Source: Zelopaecilomyces penicillatus
Lineage: Eukaryota > Ascomycota > Sordariomycetes > Hypocreales > Pseudodiploosporaceae
Assembly: GCA_005765155.1 (NCBI GenBank)
Contig: VCCP01000008.1
Coordinates: 124,001 to 188,000, forward strand
Direction of reading: 5' to 3'
DNA: 64,000 nt
Part shown: positions 25,395 through 37,945 of the stretch, in pieces
How positions within the stretch are numbered: position 1 is the stretch's first letter
Layout: every line of letters begins with the position of its first letter
Position numbers and translations under genes: made by a program
The notes under the pieces: generated by a model
Told to the model about the DNA's origin: nothing
The model's input: the letters and a program-made list of their open reading frames with translations, nothing else
Databases searched by the model: none

Positions 25395-25690
25395 GGTTCC
25401 CGTTGGTGAGTTTAGCGTGGACGTAGAGGTATTAGATGAGGGACAGTTCGCGGGACAGCAGTAGTGTTGGCTCCGTAACGCGATTGTAAGCTGAGAACGA
25501 AGTGTATGCAACAAGAAAAGTACTCCAAGGTCAATAGTCACGAGGTTGTCAAATGGATATATCTTTTTTACGTACGACAAGCAGCTTAGCGGGTTCTAGG
25601 TCTGCCAGTGTGAAAGGATATGGTTTTATTTGACCTGTGGAATCGGTGGAGAGGTAAGTTAAGTCAAAAGGAGTACGTGTGGGTCACAGA

Positions 25691-25717
25691 TTATTACCTA
25701 GGTACCTTAGGTAATAA
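25691..25717. repeat. Imperfect palindrome TTATTACCTAGGTACCTTAGGTAATAA
   Basis: The 27-bp sequence is nearly self-complementary around GGTACC, with mirrored TTATTACCTA and TTAGGTAATAA arms. I recall TACCTAAGGTA-type words being frequent in some filamentous fungal genomes, but their role is not known to me. Confidence 0.5.
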
Positions 25718-25749
25718 ATGCGGTTTATAAGGCGAGCCATACCCTGCAC

Positions 25750-25793
25750 CTCCCTGGGCGTGATTAAAACATATGATATATGTACCCAGGGAG
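25750..25793. repeat. 9-bp inverted repeat CTCCCTGGG / CCCAGGGAG at the block edge
   Basis: The arms 25,750-25,758 and 25,785-25,793 are perfect, separated by 26 bp that is itself TATG-rich. It sits exactly where normal DNA gives way to AT-rich DNA, and could be a small element end or a hairpin. Confidence 0.5.
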
Positions 25794-26545
25794 ATGTATA
25801 CTATAAAATGTATATATATAAGCAATATATATATATATATATTGTTTTTTAAAAATGATTTTTTATATATATAAAGTGGTATAAAATAAATATTATATAT
25901 ATATTTAATAAGATAATTTAGAGATTAATAATATCTCTTATTTAAGCTTTAATAGTATTAATTAATATTATCTTAAGCTTTTTAATAATGTATTTCCCTT
26001 TAAGGGTTTTTATAATATATAAGATAAGATATATATAATAATTAATACTTATATAGTATTATAAGAATATATCTTTATTATTAAAAGATTTAAAATAAAA
26101 TCTAATAAATAAAATAAAATTATCTTTAAATATAATTATAAAAATTAAATTATATATATAAAGTATCTTTTTTAATAAAATCAATATTAATTCTTAATAA
26201 AGATTTTATATATTATATTTATATTTTTAAATAATAAAGAAAAGAACAACTATTTATAGATTTATTAATAATTATAATTTATCTTTATTATATATAATAT
26301 ATATCTTTTACTTATAATTCTTATATATTATAATATAATTAAAATAATAGATATATAATTATTTATATATAATATTAATATTAAGCTTTCGTTAATAAAT
26401 TTAATTAATTATCTTAGATAATAATAATAAATAAATATAACGATTAATAATAATATCTTTCACTTTAATTAAATTATAATAATTATATTTATATAAGGCT
26501 ATATAATATTAATAATAATAAAAAAAGATTATATATATTTTTTTT

Positions 26546-26787
26546 TAGGTTTAATATATTTAATAATATAAAAGCCTAAATCTATAAATAATAAAATTAT
26601 TATTAAAAAACATTATTAAATAAAAAAGGGTATATATATATATATATATACTAGCTAAAGTTATTATTAAAATTTATTATCTTTTTTTCATATAAAGTTA
26701 TTTCTTTTTAAAAATAAGATTATATCTAGTTTATTAATATAGTTTTAATAGGCCTTGATTTAATATAAAATAGCTTTAATATAATTA
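26546..26787 (+). repeat. Probable LTR, pair member with 43,406-43,641
   Basis: About 240 bp match 43,406-43,641 in the same orientation, with shared stretches TAATAATATAAAAGC, AAATAATAAAATTATTATTA and TTTAATATAAAATAGCTTTA. Differences are mainly transitions plus a TA-run length change. Similarity stops sharply at both ends, as expected for LTRs or solo copies. No target duplication was recognised. Confidence 0.55.
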
Positions 26788-27539
26788 TAAGCTTTTTAAA
26801 TAATACTAGCCTTATATAAATATAAAATATTTTTAATTAATATATATTTTTAATAATCTTTTTTTTATACCTTAAAAAGCTTTTTAATATATTAATAAAA
26901 ATCATTTTTATATATATTTTTAGTTTTTCCTTTTTATTAATTTAAATATTATTTAATATTATTCATTATTTTTAATAAAACTTAAGATTTTATTTAAATT
27001 ATATCTTATTAAATAAAAGAGATTTTAAATAATAAATTATTATCTTTAAAAAACTATAAATATCTATTATTTAATAAAAATATTTTTTAATTATTAAATA
27101 AATAAAATAATTAAGAATAAAAATAAAATAAAAAAAATATAATTTATTTTATTTTTAATAATTTATAATATTAAATAAAATAGATTAATTTAATTATTTA
27201 TAAGATATTATAGTATATTAATAAATTATAAGAATTAAATCCTTTTTATTAAATTTATTTATATTAAATAGAAATATTTTATTTATATAAATCTTTATTT
27301 ATAAAAAAAGCTATATAAGAATAAATATTAAGGTTTTATATAATATTTAATTTAAATTAATAAATCTATAATATAAAAAGAATAATAATATAAAAGAATA
27401 GCTTTTAATCTTATTTATAATAATTTAAGATAAAATCCTATTATAAAATTATTATTATTAGTCTTAAAAAGATTATAAAAAAAAGCTTTAAAAAATTTAA
27501 ATATCTTTATTATAATTTAATTATATAAAAAAGGATTTA

Positions 27540-27950
27540 TTTAATATTATTAAAATAATCTTTTTGAATTATTTTAAAATTAAATAAGAATTTAAAAAAT
27601 ACTTTTTTAAAATATAAGAAATTATTTTTATATAAAGAAAAATATAAAAAGAAAATATTTTAAAATATTTATTAATCTTAAAATAAATATCTTAATTCTA
27701 AATTAAATAATAAAGATATTTAATAAATTAATAAATAAAATAATTTATTTTAATTTTATATCTTTTTAAAAATATCTTTTTAATTTTAAAAGAAATTAAA
27801 GATTCTTTTATTATATTTAAAAATTAAGAAAATAAAATTATTTAATAAAATAGTATTTTATTTAAATTAATTTTTTTTTAATTTTTATATCTTATTATTA
27901 AATAAATAAAAAAATAATTAAAATAATTTAAATCTTTTTATTTTTATATT
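27540..27950 (-). repeat. Inverted copy of the segment at about 34,310-34,730
   Basis: The reverse complement reads CTTTTTATATTTTTCTTTAT and onward in parallel with the plus strand at about 34,610, and similarity holds over roughly 400 bp. This is a dispersed transposon fragment in opposite orientation; the family is unknown. Confidence 0.5.
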
Positions 27951-28140
27951 AAAAAATCTTTTTTTTTTAAATATTAATCTTTTAATTATTAATTTTAAAG
28001 ATAATAATTAATTTAATTCTTAAGATATTTATAAAATTAAATCTTAAAATTAATATAAAGAAAAGAATAAGAATATTATTTTCTTTTAAAAATCTATTAA
28101 AATAAAATTAGCTTTAAAAGGCTTAATAATATTAAATTAT

Positions 28141-28200
28141 AATATTAAATATTTTATTATAATATTAAATATTTTATTATAATATTAAACATTTTATTAT
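28141..28200 (+). repeat. 20-bp unit repeated three times
   Basis: AATATTAAATATTTTATTAT occurs three times head to tail; the third copy has one T-to-C difference (AATATTAAAC). It is a small tandem array that post-dates most local mutation. Confidence 0.75.
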
Positions 28201-30649
28201 TAATTATTATATTAATCTTATTATTTAATTAATTATTTAATAAATATAATATTATAGAATTCTTTATTTATTTATTAATAAATAAGTTTTTAAAGATTAT
28301 AATCTTTTTATAAAAAGCTTTTATATATTAAATTATAAGATAATTATTAAATATATATAAACTTTTATTAAAAAGAAATATATTAAAAGATATTATTATA
28401 TAATAAAAAGAAAGATTTATTAAATTATTATATTTATAAAAAAGTAGTTTTAATAAAGAAAAAGCTTAAATCTAAAAAAAAAGAATTAAATTAATTAAAA
28501 TATAATCTTAAAAATAAAAAATCTATAAATTATATAATAAATAGATTAATAAATAATTTTTAATTATTTAATATTAATAATAATAATAATCCTTTATAAA
28601 TAATTAATACTTTAAATATTATAATAAAATAAATAAACTTTAAATTATAAAGATATAATATTTTAAAGATTTTTAAAATAATAAATAATTATAAAATATT
28701 ATAAATTAAGATAAATATTAGTTTATTATAAATAAAGATTTTAATAATCTATTTAATTTCTTAATTTCTTAATAAATATTTTTATAAATTTATAATATAT
28801 TTAAATAATATTAATTAATATTAAAAGTATTATAAAAGTGAATATTAATATTATAAAAAAAATAAATTATTTTCTTAATTAATATAAGATTATAAAAAAA
28901 GATAAATTAATAAGATTTAATAAATATAATTAATATAGAAAAGCTCTTTTTATTAAGCTTTTTAATTATAAAGATTTAATTTTTTAATTCTTTTAAATTA
29001 ATATCTTAATTATAAAAATAATTATTAATATTTTATTATATATTAAATTAAATACTATTTATTTTATAAAATTAAACCTATTATTATATAATTAATAAGA
29101 AAGAATCTATTAAAATTATAATTAGAAAATATATTAAAAAAAGCTATTATAAATTATTTATTTAAAATTAAAAATAAAAATAACATTATTAATATATTAA
29201 ATATTAAAATGAGTATTATAGTTTTAGCTTTAAAAATTCTTTTATTTAATAAATCTATTAAATATATTATATTATAAGAATTCAAGAAAAATAAATATAA
29301 AAAGATATCTAAGGATATCCTTTTATTATTAAAGAATAGATTTACTAAGATATAATATAAAAGAGAATTATTATTATATTTAAGGATCTTATTATTTTAA
29401 TTCTAGATATAATAATATAATTTAAAAAGATTTTAATTAAAAAGATAAAATAAATATAAATTATTAAATAATAATCTAATAATATAAATAATTAAGAATT
29501 AAATATAATAATAAAGGTATTAATATGAAAAGATTTTTAAAATTTATAAATATCTATATTAAATATAAATAAAGATATATTTAAAGAAATAATTATATAT
29601 ATTATTAATATTTATTTAATTAATATATATATTATTTTAAAAATATCTTTTTAAGCTTTATAAAAATAATTTATTTATGATATAATAAATATATAATTAA
29701 TTTTATAAAGTATAAAGAAATATTTAATACTTTTAATCTTATATTTAAAGAATTTTTAATAATATCCTATAATAATATAATTTAAAAGAATTCTTTTATA
29801 TCTAAAATAATAATCTTATTAATTAAAGATATATTAATTATATTAATTCCTAGATTTTTAAAAAAGCCTTTTATAAAATAAAAGAACTTTAATAAAAATC
29901 TTTAAAGAATAATAAAGATATTTAAACTTATTATAAAAAAAAGGTTTTTATAGAAAGGTTTTTTTAATATTTATATTTATAATAAATTATTTCTTTAATT
30001 ATTTTTTAAAATTAATTTAAGAATTAATATAGATTTTAATTTAATTAAAATCTTTTAAATCTAAATAATTAAAAGCCTTAATTAATATTAGTTTAAAAGA
30101 ATATTTAATTTATAAATCCTTTATTTAATAATATCTTATTTTAATAATTCTATATAATTATTTAATAAAATTATAATTTAACTTTATATAATTAATATCT
30201 AGATAAATATAAGGATATATATAAAGTATTATTATTATATATAAAGAAGTTATTATTTATATATAAAGCTATTATTAACCTTTTTTAAATTAATTTTATT
30301 ATACTTATTTATATAAATTATAATATATTATACTAGAATCTTTAATAATCTATAATTAATATAATAATAATAATTTTATTCTTAATTAATATAATAAATC
30401 TCTTTTATAATTAATTAATTTATTTAAATAAATCTTCTTTATAATTATATTAAAACTATTATATTTTTAATTATATTTTTAATTATATTTTTAATTATAT
30501 AGCTTATTATTAGCTTTTTATCTTTAATATTATTAGTCCTTTTAATATAAAGGCTAATATAATCTCTTATTATATTTAAAGTTATTATTATTTATTATTT
30601 AAGTTATTAATTAATTAATTAATAAATAAGTATTATAATTAATAGATTA

Positions 30650-31150
30650 TATTATTAGATACTATATATAATATAATAATTTAATAATTAAATTATTTAT
30701 TTCTTTATTTATTTAATTAAATTATTAAATAATTAAAATACTAGATTAAATAAAAGAATATAGATATCCTTTTTATATATAATAATTAATAATAATAACT
30801 TATAATAATTATATAACCCCTATCTTTATATAATTATTATTAAATTATTTTTATTTTATTTAATAAATTCTTCTCTTTTAATAATTTAATCTATTAATAA
30901 TATATTTAGTATTAAAATAAATACTTAGAAATAAATAATAAGGTATTAACTATTAAATATATTATTAATCTTATATAAATAAAGTATTTATATATAATCA
31001 TTATCTTTAAAAAAGATATTAAAAAGGCTAAGAAATTATTAAATATTAATATTCAATATATTTTAATTATTAAGATTTAAAAAAATCTATTATCTTATTT
31101 TTTTTTAAATTAGATGAAAAAAAAGAATAAATTTATTTAGTATTTATAAA
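30650..31150 (+). repeat. Dispersed repeat, copy A (LTR-like segment plus adjoining sequence)
   Basis: The first 150 bp or so (to about 30,795) recur at about 35,130-35,280 and 37,795-37,945. The following sequence to about 31,150 recurs after the second copy at 35,690-36,030. This fits tandem LTR elements in which the short segment is the LTR and the rest is internal sequence. Confidence 0.5.
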
Positions 31151-34100
31151 ATTAATCTAAATAATATTTAAATCTAATAATCAATATAATCTTTTTATTT
31201 ATAATTAAAATTAATATTAATAAAATACTATTAATATCTTATTATCTTATTAATTAAATTAATCTATAAATTATTATTAAATATTTAGAAAAACTATACT
31301 TAAATATAATATATTTATCTATTTTTATTAATTTTAAATAAATAAATAATAATATTAAATTATTAAATTAAAATTGATAATTATAAATAAGATTTTAATA
31401 TAGAGTTATATTAATAATATAAAAATTAATAATTAGATTTATATCTTTTAATTAATTTAAATGATATTATTAATAATAATTAAAAAGAATTAATTAAAAA
31501 TTTTATTTAAATAAGAAAATATAAAAGAGATTTATTATATTATTTAATATTAATAAATAAAAGATTTATAATATTAATTATACTCCTTTTAAAGTATTAT
31601 TATAAATAGCTTTATCTTTATTAAATAATAAGATTATATTATTATTATCCTTATTAATTAATTCATTCTTTTTATCTTATTAAAAGATAATTATTTATTT
31701 TAAAATAAGAATTAAAAATATAATTAAAATATAATATATCTTTATAATAAATAATAAAGATAAAGCCTTTTTAGAAGTATTAAATAAAATACCTTTTATT
31801 AATCTATTAAATAAATAATTAAGAATATAATAAATAATATAGATAATAAAATAGATAATTAATTATAATAAGGAATTATAAAAGTATAATATAATAAATA
31901 AATAATTTAAAAAAATTAAAAGATTAAAATATTTAATCTTAAATTAAAAAAATTAATAGATTAAATATAATATAAATTAAAGATATTATAATATAAAGAA
32001 ATATAAATCTTTTTATTAAAAGTATTTAAGATAATATATATAAATCTTCTTTATTTATTTTATAATAAAGTATTATATTAATAGATTAATATAATAATAA
32101 AATAACAATATTAAAATATTAAAATATTTATTAATATATAAATTATAATATTATAAAAATAATTTAAAATAAATAAAATTAATACTATATAAAAACTATT
32201 AATTATAAAGTATTTAAAAAAAGATTATTATTAAAGTATTAATATTAAGAACTAGATATTAAAACTGCTTTAAATAATTAAAATAATAAGCTTTAAAATA
32301 ATTAATTAATAATTAAATTAAATTTATATTTATTTAAATAAATCTTTAAATATTTTAATTTTAAATTTATAAGAAAATATAAATTTAATAAACTATTTTA
32401 ATTATATTTATAAAAAATAATAAATATAAGAAATAATTTTAATTTTAATTAAATTATATTTTAATATAATAATATTAAGATATTATAAGATAAATAATAT
32501 TAAGATAATTAAATTAATATATATATTTAATAAGATAAATAATTAAATATATTATAATTAAAATAATTATTAATTTAATTAATAAAAATATATAATAAAA
32601 ATCTATAATAAAAATCTATAATAAATAGATTAAATATTTATATTAAGCTAAAATATTTATAATAGCTTTATTAAAATCAGATTATATAATTAATTAATAG
32701 ATTAAATAAATTAAAGATTAAATAGCTTTTTTTATAATAAAGACTAGATAAATCCTTAAAGATAATTAAGATATATACTTTTTTAAAATAAATTAAATTA
32801 ATAAATATAGAATTTCTTTAATATATTATAATTAAGATCTAATAATAATACTTATTAAAAAAATAATTAATATTATTATTAAAATAAAAGAAATATCTAA
32901 TCTATTTAATATTAATAATAAATATCTAGATATTAAATATAAAATAACTATATATATTATTAAGATAAAGATAATAAAGATATTAATATTAATATTAAAG
33001 ATAAGAGTATTAAGGAATATAAATAATAATTAAAAGCAATTAAATATCAAATAATATTTAAGTTTATTATATATAACTTTAATAAAAGCTATTATATTTT
33101 AAATAGTATTAATAAAACCTTTTTTAATTCTTTTTATAAATTATCCCTAGTATTTATTTTAATAAAAAAATCTTTATTTTAATAAATACTTTCTTTTAAT
33201 TTATTTATTCTATTATCTAGATATATAAATAATAAAAGAAAAGATATATAAAAGAATTACTTAAAATATAATATATATTTTAAGATAAGATCTTTTATTA
33301 ATATATTATATATTTATAAATAATTATATTATATTAAGTAAAAGTATATTTAATAAATTAATTATATTATTAAAATAATTAAATAAAAGGAATATAATAA
33401 TTTATTTTAAATAGATATATTTATATAAAGAAAAATCTTAGAAAGATATATACTTTTATTTTTAATAAGATTATATTATTAAAATAAATAAAAAATCTAA
33501 AGATAAGGAATTAATAAAATATAATTATTTAACAATTAATATAAGATTTATATTAAATAAAATAATAGTAATTATTATAATTAATATAATATATTTAAAT
33601 ATATTAATTAATAAAAAATAACTTTAATAAAACTTATTAAATATAATCTTTTATAAGATAAATAAGCTAAAGTTAATATAAGAAATAATTAAATTATTTG
33701 AAATTATTAATAAAACCAGATTTAACTTTTATATTATTAAATAAATTAATAAAAATATAATATATATTTATTTTATAATTAATATATAATAAATAAAAAA
33801 CTTAAAAAATAAATATATTATTAAAATAAATTTTATTAATAAATATAATATTAATATTATAATAATAAAAAAGAAATTATAAACTTATATTATTTATAAT
33901 ATATTAATATATTTTAATATATAAATAAAATATCAATTAATTTATTAAAAAGTAATAATATTATAAAATATAATAATTTCTTTAAGATTAAAAGAATTAA
34001 TCTTAATAAATTATATTTATTTTAATAATTATAATTTATATTTTATAAACAGAGTATATTATTTTATATTAAAGAATACTTTAATTAAAGAGCATATTTA

Positions 34101-34309
34101 TATCTTAAATATATTAAAAGTATTATTTATAATAAACTAGATTATAATTTATAAATAATATAAATAAATTAATAAGATATTAATATAAATAAAAATTAAA
34201 TAATTAAAAGATTTAAATAATTATAATAAATATAAATATTATATTAAATTATAAAAAAATATTAATATAATACTAAGTTATATAAATATAATAAATAATA
34301 AATTTAGGA

Positions 34310-34730
34310 TTTTTTATTATAAAAATAAAAAGATTTTAATTATTTTTATTATTTTCTTATTTATTTAATATTAAAATATAATAATTAAAAAAGATAATTA
34401 ATTTAAGTATAATTCTGCTTTATTAAATAATATTATTCTTTTTATTTTTAAATATGATAAAAGAATCTTTAATTTCTTTTTAAATTAAAAAAAGATTTTT
34501 AAAAAGATATAAAATTAAAATAGATTATTTTATTTATTAATTTATTAAATATTCTTATTATTTAATTTTAAATTAAGATATTTAATTTAGGATTAATAAA
34601 TATTTTAAAATATTTTCTTTTTATATTTTTCTTTATATAAAAATAGTTTTTTATGTTTTAAAAAAGTATTTTAAAAATTCTTATTTAATTTTAAAAAAAT
34701 CTAAAAATAAAAAGATTTAAATTATAAAAT
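34310..34730 (+). repeat. Plus-oriented copy of the inverted pair with 27,540-27,950
   Basis: This is the partner of the minus-oriented copy at 27.5 kb. It resembles it over about 400 bp with mainly transition differences. Confidence 0.5.
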
Positions 34731-35129
34731 TAATATTAAGATATTATTTAATAATATTATATATATTATAAATAAAAATAATTTAAATATTATAATTCGT
34801 ATTAAATAATTTAATAAATAATTCTATATAAAAAGTATTAAATAAATTAATTATATATTTATATTTAATATTTAATAGAATTAATTCTTTTAATAAAATA
34901 TTAAATAAATAGATATAATTTATAAAGATTAAAAAATAAGATAAAAAATAAAAGATTTAAAAAAATATTTAAAATTAAATAAATAAAAAAGAATAAATAT
35001 CTATAAATTAAATATATAATTAAATAAAAAAGATTTAAATTAAAATATAATAAAAAAAAAGCTTATATAAACTATAATAAATATAATTAAAAGCTATAAA
35101 TAAAAAAACCTTCTTATTATAATTATTAG

Positions 35130-36030
35130 ATTATATTATTAAATATAATATATATTATAATAATTAAATAATTAAATAATTTATTCTTTTATTTATTTAA
35201 TTAAATTATTAAATAATTAAAATACTAGATTAAAAAAAGAATAAAAATATCCTTTTTATATATAATAATTAATAATAATTATTTATAATAGTTTAATAAA
35301 AAGAAAACAATATATATAGTAATACTAATACTACTTATAGAACTATAGAATGATTTTAAGGTAGTTATATAACTAGTATAGTCTATAAGGATTAAATAAA
35401 CAAGAAAAGCGATAAAGTAATAATATAATAAAATAAACTTAAGGGAGTAATTGATTATCTTATAATTAATAAGACAAAGAAGATAGCTTTTTAATAGCTA
35501 GTCTTTTAAATATACTGGAAAATTCTTAGGTAGAAGGGGAAAAACTTGAATTGGATAATATCTGCCCTGTTCAAATAACCTGGGTATAGCCTATCTATTT
35601 ATATAATTTAACCCCCCCTTAAATACAGCTTATACAGCTATAGCTTAATCAATTAGCAAGGGGGTGTGTTTAACCTAGTTATTAAAATAGTTATATAACT
35701 CTTATTCTTATATAATTATAATTAAATTTTTTTTTATTTTATTTAATAAATTCTTCTCTTTTAATAATTTAATCTATTAATAATATATTTATTATTAAGA
35801 TAAATACTTAAAAATAAATAATAAGATTTTAATTATTAAACATATTTTTATCTTATATAAATAAAGTATTTATATATAATTATTATCTTCAAAATAATAT
35901 TAAAAGAGCTAAGAAATTATTAAATATTATTAATTAATATACTTTAACTATTAAAATTTAAAATAATCTATTATCTTATTTTTTTTAGATTAGATTAAAA
36001 GAAAAGATAAATTTATTATTACTTATATAA
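35130..36030 (+). repeat. Dispersed repeat, copy B, split by a 393-bp insertion
   Basis: This is the same repeat as 30,650-31,150. It is interrupted at the point equivalent to about 30,805 by the insertion 35,293-35,685. The downstream part keeps shared words such as TTTATTTAATAAATTCTTCT and AATAATTTAATCTATTAATA. Confidence 0.55.
35293..35685. mobile_element. 393-bp insertion with 7-bp TIR and 6-bp TSD, little RIP
   Basis: Comparison with the uninterrupted copy at about 30.8 kb shows that this segment is an insertion. It is flanked by AATAGT on both sides (35,287-35,292 and 35,686-35,691). It begins TTAATAA and ends TTATTAA, a perfect 7-bp terminal inverted repeat. It keeps many G and C bases (for example GGGGGTGTGTTTAACC and TAACCCCCCCTT) and CpA/TpG dinucleotides missing from its surroundings. 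No open frame is present. It could be a MITE-type non-autonomous DNA element or a solo LTR. Confidence 0.6.
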
Positions 36031-37794
36031 ATAATATAAATAATACCTATAATAAATATAATTAAAGGTTATAAATAAAAAAACCTTATTTAAAATTAAA
36101 AGAAATATATCTATTCAAGGAAAAAGAATAAAAAAAAAGATATTTAATATATTAAAATATATTTATAGATAATATTATTAAAAAAGAATAAAAGAAAAAT
36201 AAAAAATAAGAAAAAAAATTATGAATTAATAAAAAAAAAAGATTAATTTTTTTAATTCTTTTAAAGAATAGATTTATTATAAAAATTAATAAAAAAGGTA
36301 TTTTATTATAATAAATTAATAAATAATTTTATTTAATAATAAAGTATTTAATATTTAATTAATAAATTATAAAATAAAAGATATATATTATATTAGTTTA
36401 TTAATTAATTATAATATTATATATTTTAGAAATTTAAATAATAAAATATTAAGAATATATTATTATATATTAATAATTATAATATTTTATTATATTAGAT
36501 TAGATTATAAAGATTATTTAAAATTAATTAATATTATACTTATAAAACTTAAAATAATTAAAATTCTTTTTAAAAAAAAAAATATAAAATAAATTAAAGA
36601 ATATTAAAAAATAATTAAAAGAGCTTATAATAAAAATCCTAAGTATAAATATTAATTAAATATTATATCTAGAATTTATTTTATTATTATATATTATTAA
36701 AATAATGAATAAAATCTTTAATATAAAAAAAAGAAATATAATATATATTATTAATAAATATTAATTATTTTAATAATTTTTAATTATTATTATATATTAT
36801 AAAGATTAAATATTATTTTCTTTATTAAATATTCTAAAAGAAATTTATTATTTTATTAAAGGAATAATTCCTAATAATAAAGTTATAAAAAAAGTAAATA
36901 AATTATTTATAAAATATATTATATTAATTAATATATATCTTTTAATAATTAATAGATTAAATAGAGATTATTAAAAGGATTATATATTAGATTTAAATAA
37001 AAGTGATTTTAAAGAGAAGATCTTAATATATATAAAAGAATAAAACTTTAAGTTAAAAGAAATCTAATCTATTATTTAATAAAAGATTAAATAAATCTAT
37101 ATTCCTATTTTTAATAAATTATATATATTAATATTAGAATAATAAGATATTATAATTAAAAAAATTAAAATAAATATAATATTAATAATTATTTTAATAA
37201 TAAATATTAAATATAAAGAGTAATTTAATTTATTTATTAAAAAATTAAATTATAATAATATTAAAAATCTATTAATAATATAAAAAAGAAATAAAATAAA
37301 AATATAATAAAGAATAAAAATATTAATAAATACTTTATTATTATAAAAAGATCCAGATATAATGAAAATATTTAAAGAAATAATACTAGTATTAATAATT
37401 AATAATTAAATTCTTTATAATAAAATTAAAAAAAAAGTTATATATATTATTATAATTATATAATTAATTAATAAATAAATTAGATTATTTATTCTATTAT
37501 ATATATATAATTACTTAAAAAATATAATATTAAAAAAAGAATTTATATAATATAAGGCAGATTTATAAATAATTAATAGAAAATTCTTAATATAATAATT
37601 AAAATAAAAATAGATATTAATAAAAAATTAAATAAATAAAAGCAGATCTATAAAAAGAAATTATAACTCTAAAATAAGATTTAAATATATTAATAAAGAA
37701 TTAAAATTAAATAATCTAATATATAAAGTTAATAATAAAATAAATAATAAAGAATTAATTTTTTTTAAATAATAAATAATTATTATAATTATTA

Positions 37795-37945
37795 TATTAT
37801 ATTATTAAATATTATATATATTATAATAATTAAATAATTAGATTATTTATTTCTTTATTATATTTAATTAGATTATTAAATAGCTAGAATATTAGATTAG
37901 ATAAAAGAATAAAGATATTCTTTTTACATATAATAATAAGGCTTA
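37795..37945 (+). repeat. Dispersed repeat, copy C (LTR-like segment only)
   Basis: It matches the first 150 bp or so of copies A and B (ATTATTTATTTCTTTATT, then AATTAGATTATTAAATAG and so on). The sequence after it differs, as expected for a 3' LTR or solo copy. Confidence 0.5.

Larger units (their letters stand above)
25395..25800 (-). promoter_or_regulatory. 5' region of the Yippee gene up to the AT block
   Basis: This is normal-composition sequence upstream of the Yippee start. The part to 25,580 could be coding if the longer start is used. Beyond that lie a near-palindrome at 25,691-25,717 and a 9-bp inverted repeat at 25,750-25,793, listed separately, then TA-dinucleotide runs from about 25,800. 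No other gene is seen. Confidence 0.4.

Noticed and set aside
28141..28200. CRISPR-like or other spaced repeat array
   Set aside because: It is a simple head-to-tail tandem without spacers in a eukaryotic context.
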